IMG/VR virus record: IMGVR_UViG_3300037296_000150
Location: 1 to 43,924 of that record
Direction: 5' to 3' (one strand)
DNA: 43,924 nucleotides
From: a virus
Part shown: positions 26,046-33,747 of the stretch, piece by piece
Numbering within the stretch: the first letter of the stretch is position 1
Layout of the letters: each line of letters begins with the position of its first letter
Translations under genes and position numbers: made by a program
Notes under the pieces: generated by a model
Database searches by the model: none
Told to the model about the DNA's origin: nothing
The model's input: only the letters and a program-made list of their open reading frames with translations

Positions 26046-26229
26046 ACGCAGTTTCCTCGACATTTTGAAGAACAAGCCGCAGCCGCCAAATCGGGCAGAA
26101 GTCGCCTCGGTGCTGCAGCGTGAAGTGGCAGAGGCCACACGGCAGAGATTGGTTCGGGCGATGGACCAGAGGCAGCGCGACGTGAACGAACTGTTCGACG
26201 CGATCCTACCAAAGCGGGAGGCCAAATGA
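26035..26229 (+). CDS. Hypothetical charged helical protein in the lysis cassette, 64 aa
   Basis: A GTG at 26035 follows GGAGG at normal spacing and overlaps the end of the previous gene. The protein is basic and helical (EVASVLQREVAEATRQRLVR). No family or membrane segment is seen. It overlaps the next gene by 4 bp, so it belongs to the lysis transcript. Confidence 0.6.
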   Translation: MKHKRSFLDILKNKPQPPNRAEVASVLQREVAEATRQRLVRAMDQRQRDVNELFDAILPKREAK

Positions 26230-26642
26230 TGTGGCTCTACTACTTGAATGAATTTACGGCGGTGCTGGCTTTGTCCGTGATGGGCTGGGCCACGCTGGGG
26301 TATGCGCCGCACATTCGCCGCGCACCACCAGGTGCGGGCCGCTACATGCGAATGTTCGTCTGCGGCATTGGGCTAATCCAGTGCGCCCGAACGGCGTGGT
26401 GGGATCTGCTGCGGGTCTATCTCGGCTTTATCGGCTGGATGGCTCCGACGAGCATGGCGCTTCCGCTGCAGCTGGTGAACGCAGGCTTCAACCTTGGCGT
26501 TGCGATTAGCGGATACCTCGCTCTCAAGGCGCTGCACCTATCTCTGCCATTGGCGGAACGGGCGCAATTCAACGCCTTCTCGATCGTCTGGTATCCCCGC
26601 GAAATTTCCCTACGCAATCTATTTGGAGGCGCACAGCAATGA
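26226..26642 (+). CDS. Three-helix membrane protein, holin candidate
   Basis: 138 aa with three hydrophobic segments, at about residues 8-28, 43-72 and 78-100, and a soluble C-terminus. Three membrane spans directly before the endolysin gene is the layout of class I holins, which make the membrane lesion that releases or activates endolysin. No sequence family is recognised. It overlaps both neighbours by 4 bp. Confidence 0.6.
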   Translation: MMWLYYLNEFTAVLALSVMGWATLGYAPHIRRAPPGAGRYMRMFVCGIGLIQCARTAWWDLLRVYLGFIGWMAPTSMALPLQLVNAGFNLGVAISGYLALKALHLSLPLAERAQFNAFSIVWYPREISLRNLFGGAQQ

Positions 26643-27295
26643 GCGATCTATGGACCGGCAAAGCGAAGAAACTGGACGACGTTGATCTGCCGCGGCTTGG
26701 GCATCGCATTGGCGTTGGTGAGGACGAGCTGCACGCAGTTCTGGACGTAGAAACAAGCGGCGGTGGCTTTGACAGCAAGGGCCGGATCAAGATGCTGTTC
26801 GAGCCGCACGTTTTCTATCGACAGCTTGGTCCGGTGGATCAGATGCAGGCGGTGCGGATGCGCGTTGCCTATAAGGATTGGGGGACGCGGCCCTATCCCG
26901 CAGACAGCTTTGCAAACCTGATCACTGCCATGAACATCAACCGCGAGGCGGCGCTGCGATCGGCGTCTTGGGGGCTTGGTCAGATCATGGGCTTTAACTG
27001 CTCGGTTGTCGGATACGACACGGCAGAGGCGATGGTGAAGGCGTTCCGCGACGACGAGGAAGTGCATCTGGAAGCGATGGTCAAGTTTATCGAGGAAAGC
27101 GGCATCGACGACGAGCTGCGCCGGCACGATTGGGCAGGGTTCGCCCGCGTCTACAATGGCCCCTCCTACGCCAAGCATGGCTACCACACAAAGCTGGCCG
27201 CGCGCTTCAAGTGGTGGCAGGGCAAGCCAGATACGCCGTGGGCGCCTGATCGGACGCCGCCTGACGTGAACGCCTGCTTTCAGGCCGCAGTATGA
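26639..27295 (+). CDS. Endolysin: N-acetylmuramidase (DUF3380 family)
   Basis: The 218 aa protein matches the DUF3380 N-acetylmuramidase family that cleaves peptidoglycan glycan chains. The probable catalytic Glu38 lies in AVLDVETSGGGFD; further family marks are IKMLFEPHVFYRQLG, SWGLGQIMGFN and FARVYNGPSYAKHGYHTKLA. There is no signal peptide, so export should depend on a holin. It stands between a holin candidate and the spanin genes. Confidence 0.93.
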   Translation: MSDLWTGKAKKLDDVDLPRLGHRIGVGEDELHAVLDVETSGGGFDSKGRIKMLFEPHVFYRQLGPVDQMQAVRMRVAYKDWGTRPYPADSFANLITAMNINREAALRSASWGLGQIMGFNCSVVGYDTAEAMVKAFRDDEEVHLEAMVKFIEESGIDDELRRHDWAGFARVYNGPSYAKHGYHTKLAARFKWWQGKPDTPWAPDRTPPDVNACFQAAV

Positions 27296-27561
27296 CCCGC
27301 ATCGCTCTCTCTGCCTCTGTGCTGGCCCTTATCGCCGCTACGGGTTGGGGATGGGCGCAGCATCAAGCGGCTGCAACGTGGCAGGCCAAGGCTGAATACC
27401 GCGCGGCAGAGCTGGCGATTTGCTCTGCACGCAACCGCAACATTCAAGAGGATCGGAAAAGCGATGATCAGATTGACGCAATTCCTGACAGCGGCCTGCG
27501 GAATATCCCTGGTCGTTGGCTGCTCCCCCCTGCCGTTGGAGGATCTTCCAGTGGCGGATGA
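27292..27561 (+). CDS. Rz-like inner-membrane spanin
   Basis: An 89 aa protein with an N-terminal membrane anchor (IALSASVLALIAATGWGWA) followed by a helical, Ala/Gln-rich periplasmic part (AEYRAAELAICSARNRNIQE). This is the layout of an i-spanin, although the coiled coil is short. The second spanin gene starts inside it in another frame. Together they would fuse inner and outer membranes in the last step of lysis. It overlaps the muramidase gene by 4 bp. Confidence 0.7.
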   Translation: MTRIALSASVLALIAATGWGWAQHQAAATWQAKAEYRAAELAICSARNRNIQEDRKSDDQIDAIPDSGLRNIPGRWLLPPAVGGSSSGG

Positions 27562-27709
27562 AGCGGCAAACTTCTGCGACGTGGAACAGCCGCGCCGCTT
27601 TACGCAAGCCGAGGTGGATTGGCGGGTAGAAAATGCCCCCGCAAACCTCCGGCTAGATTTTAAAACGAACACGACTTTCGAGCGTGAATGTGAAGGTATG
27701 GTCCAATGA
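27464..27709 (+). CDS. Rz1-like outer-membrane lipoprotein spanin
   Basis: Starts within the Rz-like gene in a different frame. It has a lipoprotein signal peptide, MIRLTQFLTAACGISLVVGC, with the lipobox ending at Cys20. The mature part (FCDVEQPRRFTQAEVDWRVE ... LRLDFKTNTTFEREC) resembles small lipoproteins found beside phage endolysins. Overlapping Rz/Rz1 architecture is a strong clue. Two further Cys could form a disulfide. Confidence 0.75.
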   Translation: MIRLTQFLTAACGISLVVGCSPLPLEDLPVADEAANFCDVEQPRRFTQAEVDWRVENAPANLRLDFKTNTTFERECEGMVQ

Positions 27710-30246
27710 CGGAACGTCTTGACAGTGAGTTGCGCGGCCGCCTGCGCAAAGAGGAAACAGTCGCGTTGGAAATCGTCGACGGATGGTTGAAGGAACTGCC
27801 GACCGGTGTCGATCCTTCCGAATTGCAGGGGGCAGTTGATACTACCTTCGCCGCCTACATCGCAGCCAATCCCGGCATCAGCCGCAGCCTTGAAGCTGTC
27901 ACAGCGGTCAGCACGGCCAACCTCGCGCTTACAGGCGCGTATTCCGTCGATGGTCGCACGATGGCCAACGGCGACCGCTACCTTGCACGGGTACAGACCA
28001 ACGCAGCCCAGAACGGCATCTACATCTACAACAGCGCAGGCGCTCACACGCGGGCAACTGACATGGACGCGGCGGCTGAGTTTGTCGGCGCGAGGGTGTC
28101 TGTCACAGGTGGCAATACGCTGGTGGGTAACACCTACCAGTGTCAGTCGGTTGTTACGACGGTTGGGACTAGCCCTGTGACGATTGCGCTGATTGAGAGC
28201 CAGACATCGGCGTTGGTAGCGGAGGCTGCTGCACGGATTGCCGGAGATCAGATTAATATTCCTATGCCAAACTCGGGTTACATTAACTCCATTGGCGTGT
28301 TTGTGTTCTCCGACAGTTGGGCGGGGACTGACAGGTTAGACCTCCGTGCGATCAAAATATCCAGCTTGTCTATTGTAGGCTCTGTAGGATCACCCGTAAT
28401 TGCGTATTATAGTGCGAACGGGGCGTATTTAAGCGGTGTATTTGTTACGGCAAACGGCGAGCGTGTTGAGACTGTCCCGACGCCGCCAGTCCTTGCGCAG
28501 TATGCCATAGTCTCAAGCAGCAAAGTTGGCACTTGGTATATTAAAGGACAAAACAAGACGGTCGATATAGACGCCATAGAAAAGTACACAGATGACAGCT
28601 TGGCTGGCGATTTGGTGACAGAAGGTCTTGGGTCTGACGGCAGCACCACTACGGCCTCCGGTAGTCTGATGATAATGCAAAATTACCCGATTTACACTTC
28701 GGGCATTATGAAAAGCATATTCTTCTACACGTCTGCAAGTGGTAGCGTCACCCTTTACCTGCTGTCTAAAAACGCTTCAAATCAAGTTACTGGTATACGT
28801 TCTATTCCAGTGGCGGCTGTTGCTGGTCTTAATGTTGTTGCGGTCAACTTCGCAGTTGAGGCAGGGCAGTATATTGGTGTATTCGCTGCGAACCCTATTC
28901 TTAGGTACGTGGCAACCGGAGGTTTAGGGGTTCGCTATTCATCCGGTGTTCCCTCTACTGACACTACCACAAACCTCATCGGAAGTTGGACCCTATCGCT
29001 AGGATGGACAATACAAACTGGCGTCATACCCCGAATTGATGATTTAGAAGAGAAGGTGGCACAAATATCCTCTGTAGAGGTGTCGCAGGCTTTAGTTTAC
29101 GCAGCGCGGAAATCGCTTTCGTCGCCTTTGTCGTCTGCATCTATTATTGCCATCGCGTTTTATGGCCAAAGCAATAGCGTCCCCGTCTATCAGGGTGCAA
29201 CGCCTTCTGCGGTGCTATCTGGAACACAGCCTTATTCCAACGTCATGTATTCTGGCGGCAGTCTTCTCCCGCTAGTGTCCGTCACAAATGAAAAGCCTTT
29301 CGTGACGGCTGCAAACTATGCCACTGCAACGCGATTAAAGCGAGGGTCTGGGATACCATCTACACAAGTGCTCGCCGCGTTTACGGCGGGCGTTGGAGGC
29401 GCTTCTATCTCTGCGATCCAGCGTGGTTCGTCTGGTTATGTGGCGTTCCTTGCTAGGCTCAATGAAATTAAGGCATTGCAGCCGTCGGTGCAGTTAATCG
29501 TGAATTTCATTCAGGGTGAAACAGACACCGAAAACAACATGCTCGGCACGACTTACAAAAATCACTTGCTGACACTTCAAAGCAATCTGGAGGAAGATGT
29601 AAACGCTTCTACGGGACGGAGCGACCCGCTTTACTTTCTAGTTACCCAACCTGCCTTTAAGGTTGCGCTATGGAAAGAGGTTGTCCTAGCGCAACTAGAG
29701 GTCTGCATGACAAATGATAAGTTTTTCATGGTGTCGCCAATGTATCGCTTGCCGTATTCTAGCGTTGACAGCGTCCACTTAACCAACGTCGGTTATAAAC
29801 TCATGGGCACGTATTTTGGCAGCGCGAATGATGCTATCATGGACGGCTTTGAGCCTCGTCAATTCACCCCCAAATCTGCGACATTTAGCGGATCAAAAAT
29901 TGAGTTGAGAATGGACGTTCCCGTTCTGCCCATGATGTTTGATACATCTATTGGTGCAGTAGCATCAAATGGGTTTAGGGTGACAGAGGGCGGAACCACA
30001 AAGACGATCAGCGGCATGGAGATACAAGACGACAAGGTTATTTTGACCTGTGCGTCGGTATTAAGCGGGACTGTTAAGATCCGGTACGGCTTGGATTTTA
30101 ACGGTGCAGGCATGAATATCGTGAATGGTGCGGCGGGCAACTTGCGCGATAGCGGTCCTGAACTGGTCACTATCAGTGGGACGGTGTTTCAGCGATACAA
30201 TATGGCCCCGTCTTTTGAGTTGACGGCCTACACAACCAACGTGTGA
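27706..30246 (+). CDS. Tail protein with SGNH-hydrolase (esterase) domain, 846 aa
   Basis: Residues about 65-165 resemble a common phage tail module (VDGRTMANGDRYLARVQTNA, NGIYIYNSAGAHTRATDMDA). Residues about 480-700 form an SGNH/GDSL-type domain: IAFYGQSNS with nucleophile Ser489, FIQGETDTENN (Glu605), and DSVHLTN with Asp688 and His691. Such domains remove acetyl groups from O-antigen or capsule. Codons from about 28200 on are more AT-rich than in the rest of the late region, suggesting recent acquisition. It lies behind the lysis genes and is the last late gene before the terminator. Confidence 0.85.
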   Translation: MTERLDSELRGRLRKEETVALEIVDGWLKELPTGVDPSELQGAVDTTFAAYIAANPGISRSLEAVTAVSTANLALTGAYSVDGRTMANGDRYLARVQTNAAQNGIYIYNSAGAHTRATDMDAAAEFVGARVSVTGGNTLVGNTYQCQSVVTTVGTSPVTIALIESQTSALVAEAAARIAGDQINIPMPNSGYINSIGVFVFSDSWAGTDRLDLRAIKISSLSIVGSVGSPVIAYYSANGAYLSGVFVTANGERVETVPTPPVLAQYAIVSSSKVGTWYIKGQNKTVDIDAIEKYTDDSLAGDLVTEGLGSDGSTTTASGSLMIMQNYPIYTSGIMKSIFFYTSASGSVTLYLLSKNASNQVTGIRSIPVAAVAGLNVVAVNFAVEAGQYIGVFAANPILRYVATGGLGVRYSSGVPSTDTTTNLIGSWTLSLGWTIQTGVIPRIDDLEEKVAQISSVEVSQALVYAARKSLSSPLSSASIIAIAFYGQSNSVPVYQGATPSAVLSGTQPYSNVMYSGGSLLPLVSVTNEKPFVTAANYATATRLKRGSGIPSTQVLAAFTAGVGGASISAIQRGSSGYVAFLARLNEIKALQPSVQLIVNFIQGETDTENNMLGTTYKNHLLTLQSNLEEDVNASTGRSDPLYFLVTQPAFKVALWKEVVLAQLEVCMTNDKFFMVSPMYRLPYSSVDSVHLTNVGYKLMGTYFGSANDAIMDGFEPRQFTPKSATFSGSKIELRMDVPVLPMMFDTSIGAVASNGFRVTEGGTTKTISGMEIQDDKVILTCASVLSGTVKIRYGLDFNGAGMNIVNGAAGNLRDSGPELVTISGTVFQRYNMAPSFELTAYTTNV

Positions 30247-30354
30247 TGTTAGGTAATTAGTGCGGGGCAGGGCTGGCACCCGAACCCCGCGCCGAGACAC
30301 CACCGATAGGACACGGCGACATGGGGGCAAGCGTCCCGATCACACCGCACGTCG

Positions 30355-30371
30355 CTAAGCGCAATGCTTAG
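30355..30371. promoter_or_regulatory. Operator-like palindrome near attP
   Basis: CTAAGCG-CAA-TGCTTAG has the same 7-3-7 layout as the immunity-region operator CTAAGCA-ATA-TGCTTAG and differs by one base outside the spacer. It lies between the tail gene stop and the terminator, about 8.5-9 kb from the immunity region. It may bind the repressor or Cro, or serve as an arm site near attP. Confidence 0.5.
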
Positions 30372-30380
30372 CTTCAATGA

Positions 30381-30416
30381 AAACGCCGCGATAATACTTC
30401 GCGGCGTTTATTCTTT
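30381..30416. terminator. Bidirectional terminator between late and integrase operons
   Basis: AAACGCCGCG and CGCGGCGTTT make a 10-bp stem with a 9-nt loop. T-rich sequence follows on the plus strand and TTTTC on the minus strand, so it can stop transcription from both converging operons. Confidence 0.85.
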
Positions 30417-30447
30417 TCCATCAGGCGGTTGTGACGTGCGGCGGTCA

Positions 30448-30494
30448 GACTTTTAATCAGTAGGTCTCGGGTTCGGATCCCGACCGGCTCACCA
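30448..30494 (+). other. Phage attachment site attP: 3' half of a tRNA-Lys(UUU) gene
   Basis: The 47 bp contain the anticodon loop CTTTTAA and the 3' side of its stem, a full T-arm (TCGGG TTCGGAT CCCGA), the 3' acceptor strand CCGGCTC and ACCA. The 5' half of a tRNA is absent, and the bases just upstream do not complete the anticodon stem. A tRNA 3' end beside an integrase gene is the usual form of attP: integration would use the host tRNA-Lys gene and rebuild its 3' end. The exact core ends are not visible from one sequence. Confidence 0.9.
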
Positions 30495-30768
30495 CACACA
30501 CAGGGGTTTCAGCGATTGGCGCTGAAAAGTGTGAACAAGTATTATCACGAGTGTTATCGTGATGTTCTTGATCAGCGCCCTGCGTAGGTGCGTCTGGAAG
30601 GTGCATCCAGTGTGTTGGTTGGAAGTTTGTAATAAGTTCGCCAGACCAGCTTTCAAACCATCCTTCGATTTCTGGCCATCTTTCTGCTATGGTCCATCCA
30701 AAGTCGTCGTGCCAAATCAATATAAACTTTTTAAATGGCGCTGTCTCAATGGGTTCTCTCGCTGTCAT
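30457..30768 (-). CDS. DUF551-like hypothetical protein ending inside attP, 103 aa
   Basis: The N-terminal half (EPIETAPFKKFILIWHDD ... GWFESW ... PTHWMHLPDAP) resembles the small phage DUF551-type proteins that end in a THWMPLP-like motif; their function is unknown. It overlaps the integrase gene by 4 bp. The last dozen or so codons read backwards through the tRNA-derived attP sequence, so site-specific integration would exchange the 3' end of this frame for host sequence. The conserved part lies outside attP and would be retained. Confidence 0.65.
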   Translation of the reverse strand: MTAREPIETAPFKKFILIWHDDFGWTIAERWPEIEGWFESWSGELITNFQPTHWMHLPDAPTQGADQEHHDNTRDNTCSHFSAPIAETPVCVVSRSGSEPETY

Positions 30769-31982
30769 TTCGCTTTCCTCATTTTCACCACGTTGTTTGC
30801 GCCGTCTGATCGAGCGCGCGCGTATCCGCTCGTCGTTTCGATGTGCCGATGCTGGGCCGCGTCACGCAGCTGTAGCGGATTGACCCCCATCGCTTTCGCC
30901 TCCGTCACGCCACCAGAGCGCAGGTCCATGCACTGTATCTCCTTCGGCAAGCCCAATGCGTCTCGGGCACGACTGAACGCGCGAGTATAGGCAAGCTGGG
31001 CGTAGGGTGCGCCTGTCGACGACACGATCACTGGCCCGATGCCCCCGCCATTGCGCAACAGGCGCAGGCGGGCGCGTATCTCTGGCAGGTCTGTCAGATC
31101 AAACTCATACGCTTCGGGCATAGACTTGGCCGTCTTGCTGATTGTCTTGCGCAGGGAGGTTAGATCCTCGTCCAGCATGTCCCACGTCATGCCGTCCTGC
31201 CAACGTAGCGTGGTGCCCTTCTCCGTGCGTGTGATGCCGCCTGCTTTGTCGTCGCTGGGTAGCCAGTGGCCGCGAACGTCGACGGCGCGCAGGATCAGCT
31301 CGTATTGGATCAGGATGCCGCAAGCGATCGAGGGCATACCCCTTGCGTCCAGCTCGGACACGATTGCCTGCACCTGGTCACGTGTGACCTCTACGCTGCG
31401 GGACGGGGGCGTGCTGATGCGAATGTCTGTCAGCATGGTCCGCACCTTCTCGATGCCGGGCTGCTCGATCAGGCTGGCGTATTTGGCGATCATGCGCAGG
31501 GTGGTGACGGCGCGGCGGATATAGGACACCGAACGCTTCTTCTCCTTCATCGCCTTCATAATCGCCATCATGGTTGGATAGTCGAGCCAGTGGATCTTCT
31601 GGTCGCCAATGATCCGCTCCCAGATCGCGGCCTGCTCACGGTATCCCGCGGCGGTGTTGGCCTTCACGGCGCGCATGGTGCTGTATTCGTCATTGAGCCA
31701 GCGGGCGATCACATAGGCCCATGTGCCCATTTCAGGGCCTCCTCGCTCGTCTCCCTGCCACCAACGCAGCATCGTGACGGTGTGGGTGCGACACGCCTCT
31801 GCGCGGGCATGGTCATTCCCATCGCCCTTGGTGCCTTCGAGTTTGATGCTGGTGATTTCGTAACCCGCCTTCACATAGCGTGCGGGGGCTTTCCAACGTG
31901 GGTAAATGCCCTTCGACCACATAAGGCCGGGGGCATAGTCGGGATCAGACCCGTCCCATAATCTCGCGTCGTCGTATTTCAT
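30765..31982 (-). CDS. int: Tyrosine integrase
   Basis: A 405 aa tyrosine recombinase. The catalytic region is C-terminal: an Arg in LILRAVDVRGHW, MDLRSGGVTEAKA as the HxxR-equivalent motif (with Asp for His), and AQHRHIETTSGYAR with nucleophile Tyr387. The frame is open upstream, but ATG 31982 is chosen because AGGAG precedes it and the upstream part lies inside the excisionase gene. It is next to attP and at the end of the leftward early operon, like lambda int. Confidence 0.95.
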   Translation of the reverse strand: MKYDDARLWDGSDPDYAPGLMWSKGIYPRWKAPARYVKAGYEITSIKLEGTKGDGNDHARAEACRTHTVTMLRWWQGDERGGPEMGTWAYVIARWLNDEYSTMRAVKANTAAGYREQAAIWERIIGDQKIHWLDYPTMMAIMKAMKEKKRSVSYIRRAVTTLRMIAKYASLIEQPGIEKVRTMLTDIRISTPPSRSVEVTRDQVQAIVSELDARGMPSIACGILIQYELILRAVDVRGHWLPSDDKAGGITRTEKGTTLRWQDGMTWDMLDEDLTSLRKTISKTAKSMPEAYEFDLTDLPEIRARLRLLRNGGGIGPVIVSSTGAPYAQLAYTRAFSRARDALGLPKEIQCMDLRSGGVTEAKAMGVNPLQLRDAAQHRHIETTSGYARARSDGANNVVKMRKAK

Positions 31983-32244
31983 GGCTTGTTGCTCCTGCTG
32001 GGTTTGTTTGGGCCCCAACCGTAGCATGTTTTGAAAACTTGCGCCTTCTCTCAATCCATGCGTCCACGTCGGCCTTGATGTAGTGGCCGACAATCGGGTC
32101 AGGGGGTGGTAGGCCGTCCGTCTGCATCTGGGGCAGGCGTGTGCGCAGTTGGTCGATAGACAGGCCCATCGCGGCGGCCAGCCATTTCAGCGAACCATAG
32201 CGCGACACGTCGTCAAAGGTGCGGTCGGTGGCCGGGCGTGTCAT
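31945..32244 (-). CDS. Excisionase-like DNA-binding protein
   Basis: A 99 aa protein with a winged-helix/MerR-like HTH: SLKWLAAAMGLSIDQLRTRL, then DPIVGHYIKADVDAWIERRR, the pattern of AlpA/excisionase-type regulators. It lies directly upstream of the integrase gene and overlaps its start. It probably directs the integrase towards excision. The basic C-terminal tail may bind DNA. Confidence 0.75.
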   Translation of the reverse strand: MTRPATDRTFDDVSRYGSLKWLAAAMGLSIDQLRTRLPQMQTDGLPPPDPIVGHYIKADVDAWIERRRKFSKHATVGAQTNPAGATSHEIRRREIMGRV

Positions 32245-32402
32245 TCGTCTCTGTCCAATGCTCGATCGCGTTTCATTTCGTAGAGGAAGTCACCCAGATC
32301 GTCTGCGTCGTCCTGATCCATCTGCAGATCCTCGTCGTCTGGTTCGTCGGCGTCGGGCGGGGTTAGGCGCCAGCGGTCGTATCCGGGGGGAAACAGGTTC
32401 AT
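32241..32402 (-). CDS. Small acidic protein, 53 aa
   Basis: Starts at the ATG overlapping the previous stop by 4 bp. The protein (MNLFPPGYDRWRLTPPDADE ...) is rich in Asp and Glu (DADDLGDFLYEMKRDRALDR). No family is known to me. Overlap with both neighbours shows it is in the early operon. It could be a DNA mimic because of its acidity, but nothing else supports this. Confidence 0.6.
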   Translation of the reverse strand: MNLFPPGYDRWRLTPPDADEPDDEDLQMDQDDADDLGDFLYEMKRDRALDRDE

Positions 32403-32572
32403 CGCGGCGTCTCCACATAGGTCGAGGTGATGTTGCGCTGTCCGTCTGCTTCGGCGGCGCGGATGCGGGCAAGGTGCAGACCCATCGGCTCCATCAACGC
32501 CACGGTCTTTTCGTGCAACTCCTTGGCTTCGCGCAGGGTCGGGGCCGTGCATGTGATCTTGACCTTGCTCAT
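32399..32572 (-). CDS. Hypothetical protein, 57 aa
   Basis: The frame begins MSKVKITCTAPTLREAKELH and ends VETPR, flanked on both sides by 4-bp ATGA overlaps. One long amphipathic helix is likely. Not recognised. Confidence 0.6.
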   Translation of the reverse strand: MSKVKITCTAPTLREAKELHEKTVALMEPMGLHLARIRAAEADGQRNITSTYVETPR

Positions 32573-32721
32573 AGCGTCACCAGCATTGCGTTGCAGATGA
32601 TAAGATCGAGCGCGATCAAGGTTAGGGCGGGCTCGTTTGCTGTAATTCGCAAGTAAAGCGGAAAGGGGATGCCGCCCATATCTAGCCAGCGCAGCTCAAG
32701 TCTGATGTGCGTTGACAGCAT
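32569..32721 (-). CDS. Hypothetical protein, 50 aa
   Basis: The ATG has AAGGA a few bases upstream. The protein is amphipathic to hydrophobic (EPALTLIALDLIICNAMLVT at the C-terminus) and may attach to the membrane. It ends in an ATGA overlap with the next gene. Not recognised. Confidence 0.55.
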   Translation of the reverse strand: MLSTHIRLELRWLDMGGIPFPLYLRITANEPALTLIALDLIICNAMLVTL

Positions 32722-32738
32722 ATAATCCTTTAGACCCT

Positions 32739-33134
32739 TCACCGCAGTATCTCCCCATCCACGACAAAGACGATTGCTTCACCGATAAGGCGTGCCTGCG
32801 TCTCTACCATCGCGTCGAGTAGGCGCTGCACGAACGCGGTGGGGTAATTGGTGGCGATATATTCCGCGCGCTTGCGGTCAACCCCATCCACGATCGCGTG
32901 ACAGTTTGAACAGCCATAGGCGACGGCAAGGTCTGTCACTTTCGTTCCGGTGCCCTTCCCTATCGTCTGGATATGGCAGGCGACGGTGGTGTCCCGGCCC
33001 GCGCATTTGTGGCCCGGGTAGAAGCTGGACACGCGCAGGGCGCAGTTCTGCCCCATAGCGGACGCCATGATCTGCTTCGAGCGGACCTTGGGCAACAATT
33101 CAGGGTTTGTGATATCATGCAGTGCCAGCATCAC
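32739..33134 (-). CDS. DUF1364 family putative HNH-type nuclease
   Basis: Small DUF1364 proteins are found in lambda-like early regions and are thought to be HNH-type nucleases. The pattern here fits: QNCALRVSSFY, CAGRDTTVACHIQ with a Cys and His, GTKVTDLAVAYGCSNCHAIV with the second Cys pair and catalytic-type His, then Asp. Zinc binding is likely. The role may be recombination-intermediate processing. It overlaps the gene before it by 4 bp. Confidence 0.8.
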   Translation of the reverse strand: MMLALHDITNPELLPKVRSKQIMASAMGQNCALRVSSFYPGHKCAGRDTTVACHIQTIGKGTGTKVTDLAVAYGCSNCHAIVDGVDRKRAEYIATNYPTAFVQRLLDAMVETQARLIGEAIVFVVDGEILR

Positions 33135-33415
33135 TTGCCCCCTACGCCGCAGTATCCAAGGTTCGTCTTAATCCCATGCGCTTCGGGATCTTCGGCAATC
33201 GCCTGTGCGGCCTTGGGGTATGGTGCCTTCTCGCCCGTTGCATCTGCCAGCGCGCGAAGTGCCTTCTTCCATTCCGGTGTGCCAGCCAGCAACGGGGCCC
33301 AACGCCACGCCATGCAATCGTCGCCGCGGCAATGGGCGTCTGCGGGGGTGGTGCCAAACGTGCGGGCCAGCGGGCAGAGCTTCTTGCCGGCTTCTTCTGG
33401 GGTGCAGGTGGTCAT
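33131..33415 (-). CDS. Hypothetical Cys-containing phage protein, 94 aa
   Basis: The segment KKLCPLARTF ... AHCRGDDCMAWRW is a recurrent motif of small phage proteins of unknown function; four cysteines including the late GYCGVGG could bind a metal. It overlaps both neighbours by 4 bp in the recombination operon. No activity is assigned. Confidence 0.75.
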   Translation of the reverse strand: MTTCTPEEAGKKLCPLARTFGTTPADAHCRGDDCMAWRWAPLLAGTPEWKKALRALADATGEKAPYPKAAQAIAEDPEAHGIKTNLGYCGVGGK

Positions 33416-33747
33416 TGGACGGCTCCTGTCTCGGCCATAAGCAGATCGAAGTGCTCGGCCATTTTCTCCATCGAGCGTCTCATGCGCTTGTTGGTGCGGT
33501 CGATCACTCTTTCGTCTTTGGAAAAGCAGCCCTCCGCGACGGCGGACGCATAATGCTGGGACTGCGGCCCTCCCATATCGCGCATCAGGAACGTCAAAGC
33601 GTGAAGGGTTAAGGCCGCTGTTGAAAGGGGGCTGAAACCGAACAGATCACACTTGCGATCAACCATATCCATCAGAGACGTTGTGAAGTCGTCCATCATC
33701 ACTTTTTGCAGGTCGTGATCAATGGACGTGAAGTTTGCGCGGCTCAT
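33412..33747 (-). CDS. Hypothetical protein, 111 aa
   Basis: The start MSRANFTSIDHDLQKVMMDD at 33747 is chosen because it overlaps the recT stop as ATGA; the open frame further upstream lies inside recT. It is helical with several Met and a basic segment (ERVIDRTNKRMRRSMEKMAE). Not recognised. Confidence 0.65.
   Translation of the reverse strand: MSRANFTSIDHDLQKVMMDDFTTSLMDMVDRKCDLFGFSPLSTAALTLHALTFLMRDMGGPQSQHYASAVAEGCFSKDERVIDRTNKRMRRSMEKMAEHFDLLMAETGAVQ

Noticed and set aside
22582-30246. Diversity-generating retroelement acting on tail genes
   Set aside because: No reverse transcriptase or template/variable repeat pair was found near the tail genes.
30439-30494. Complete phage tRNA gene
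   Set aside because: Only the 3' half is present; D-arm, 5' acceptor strand and a paired anticodon stem are missing, so it is an attachment site.
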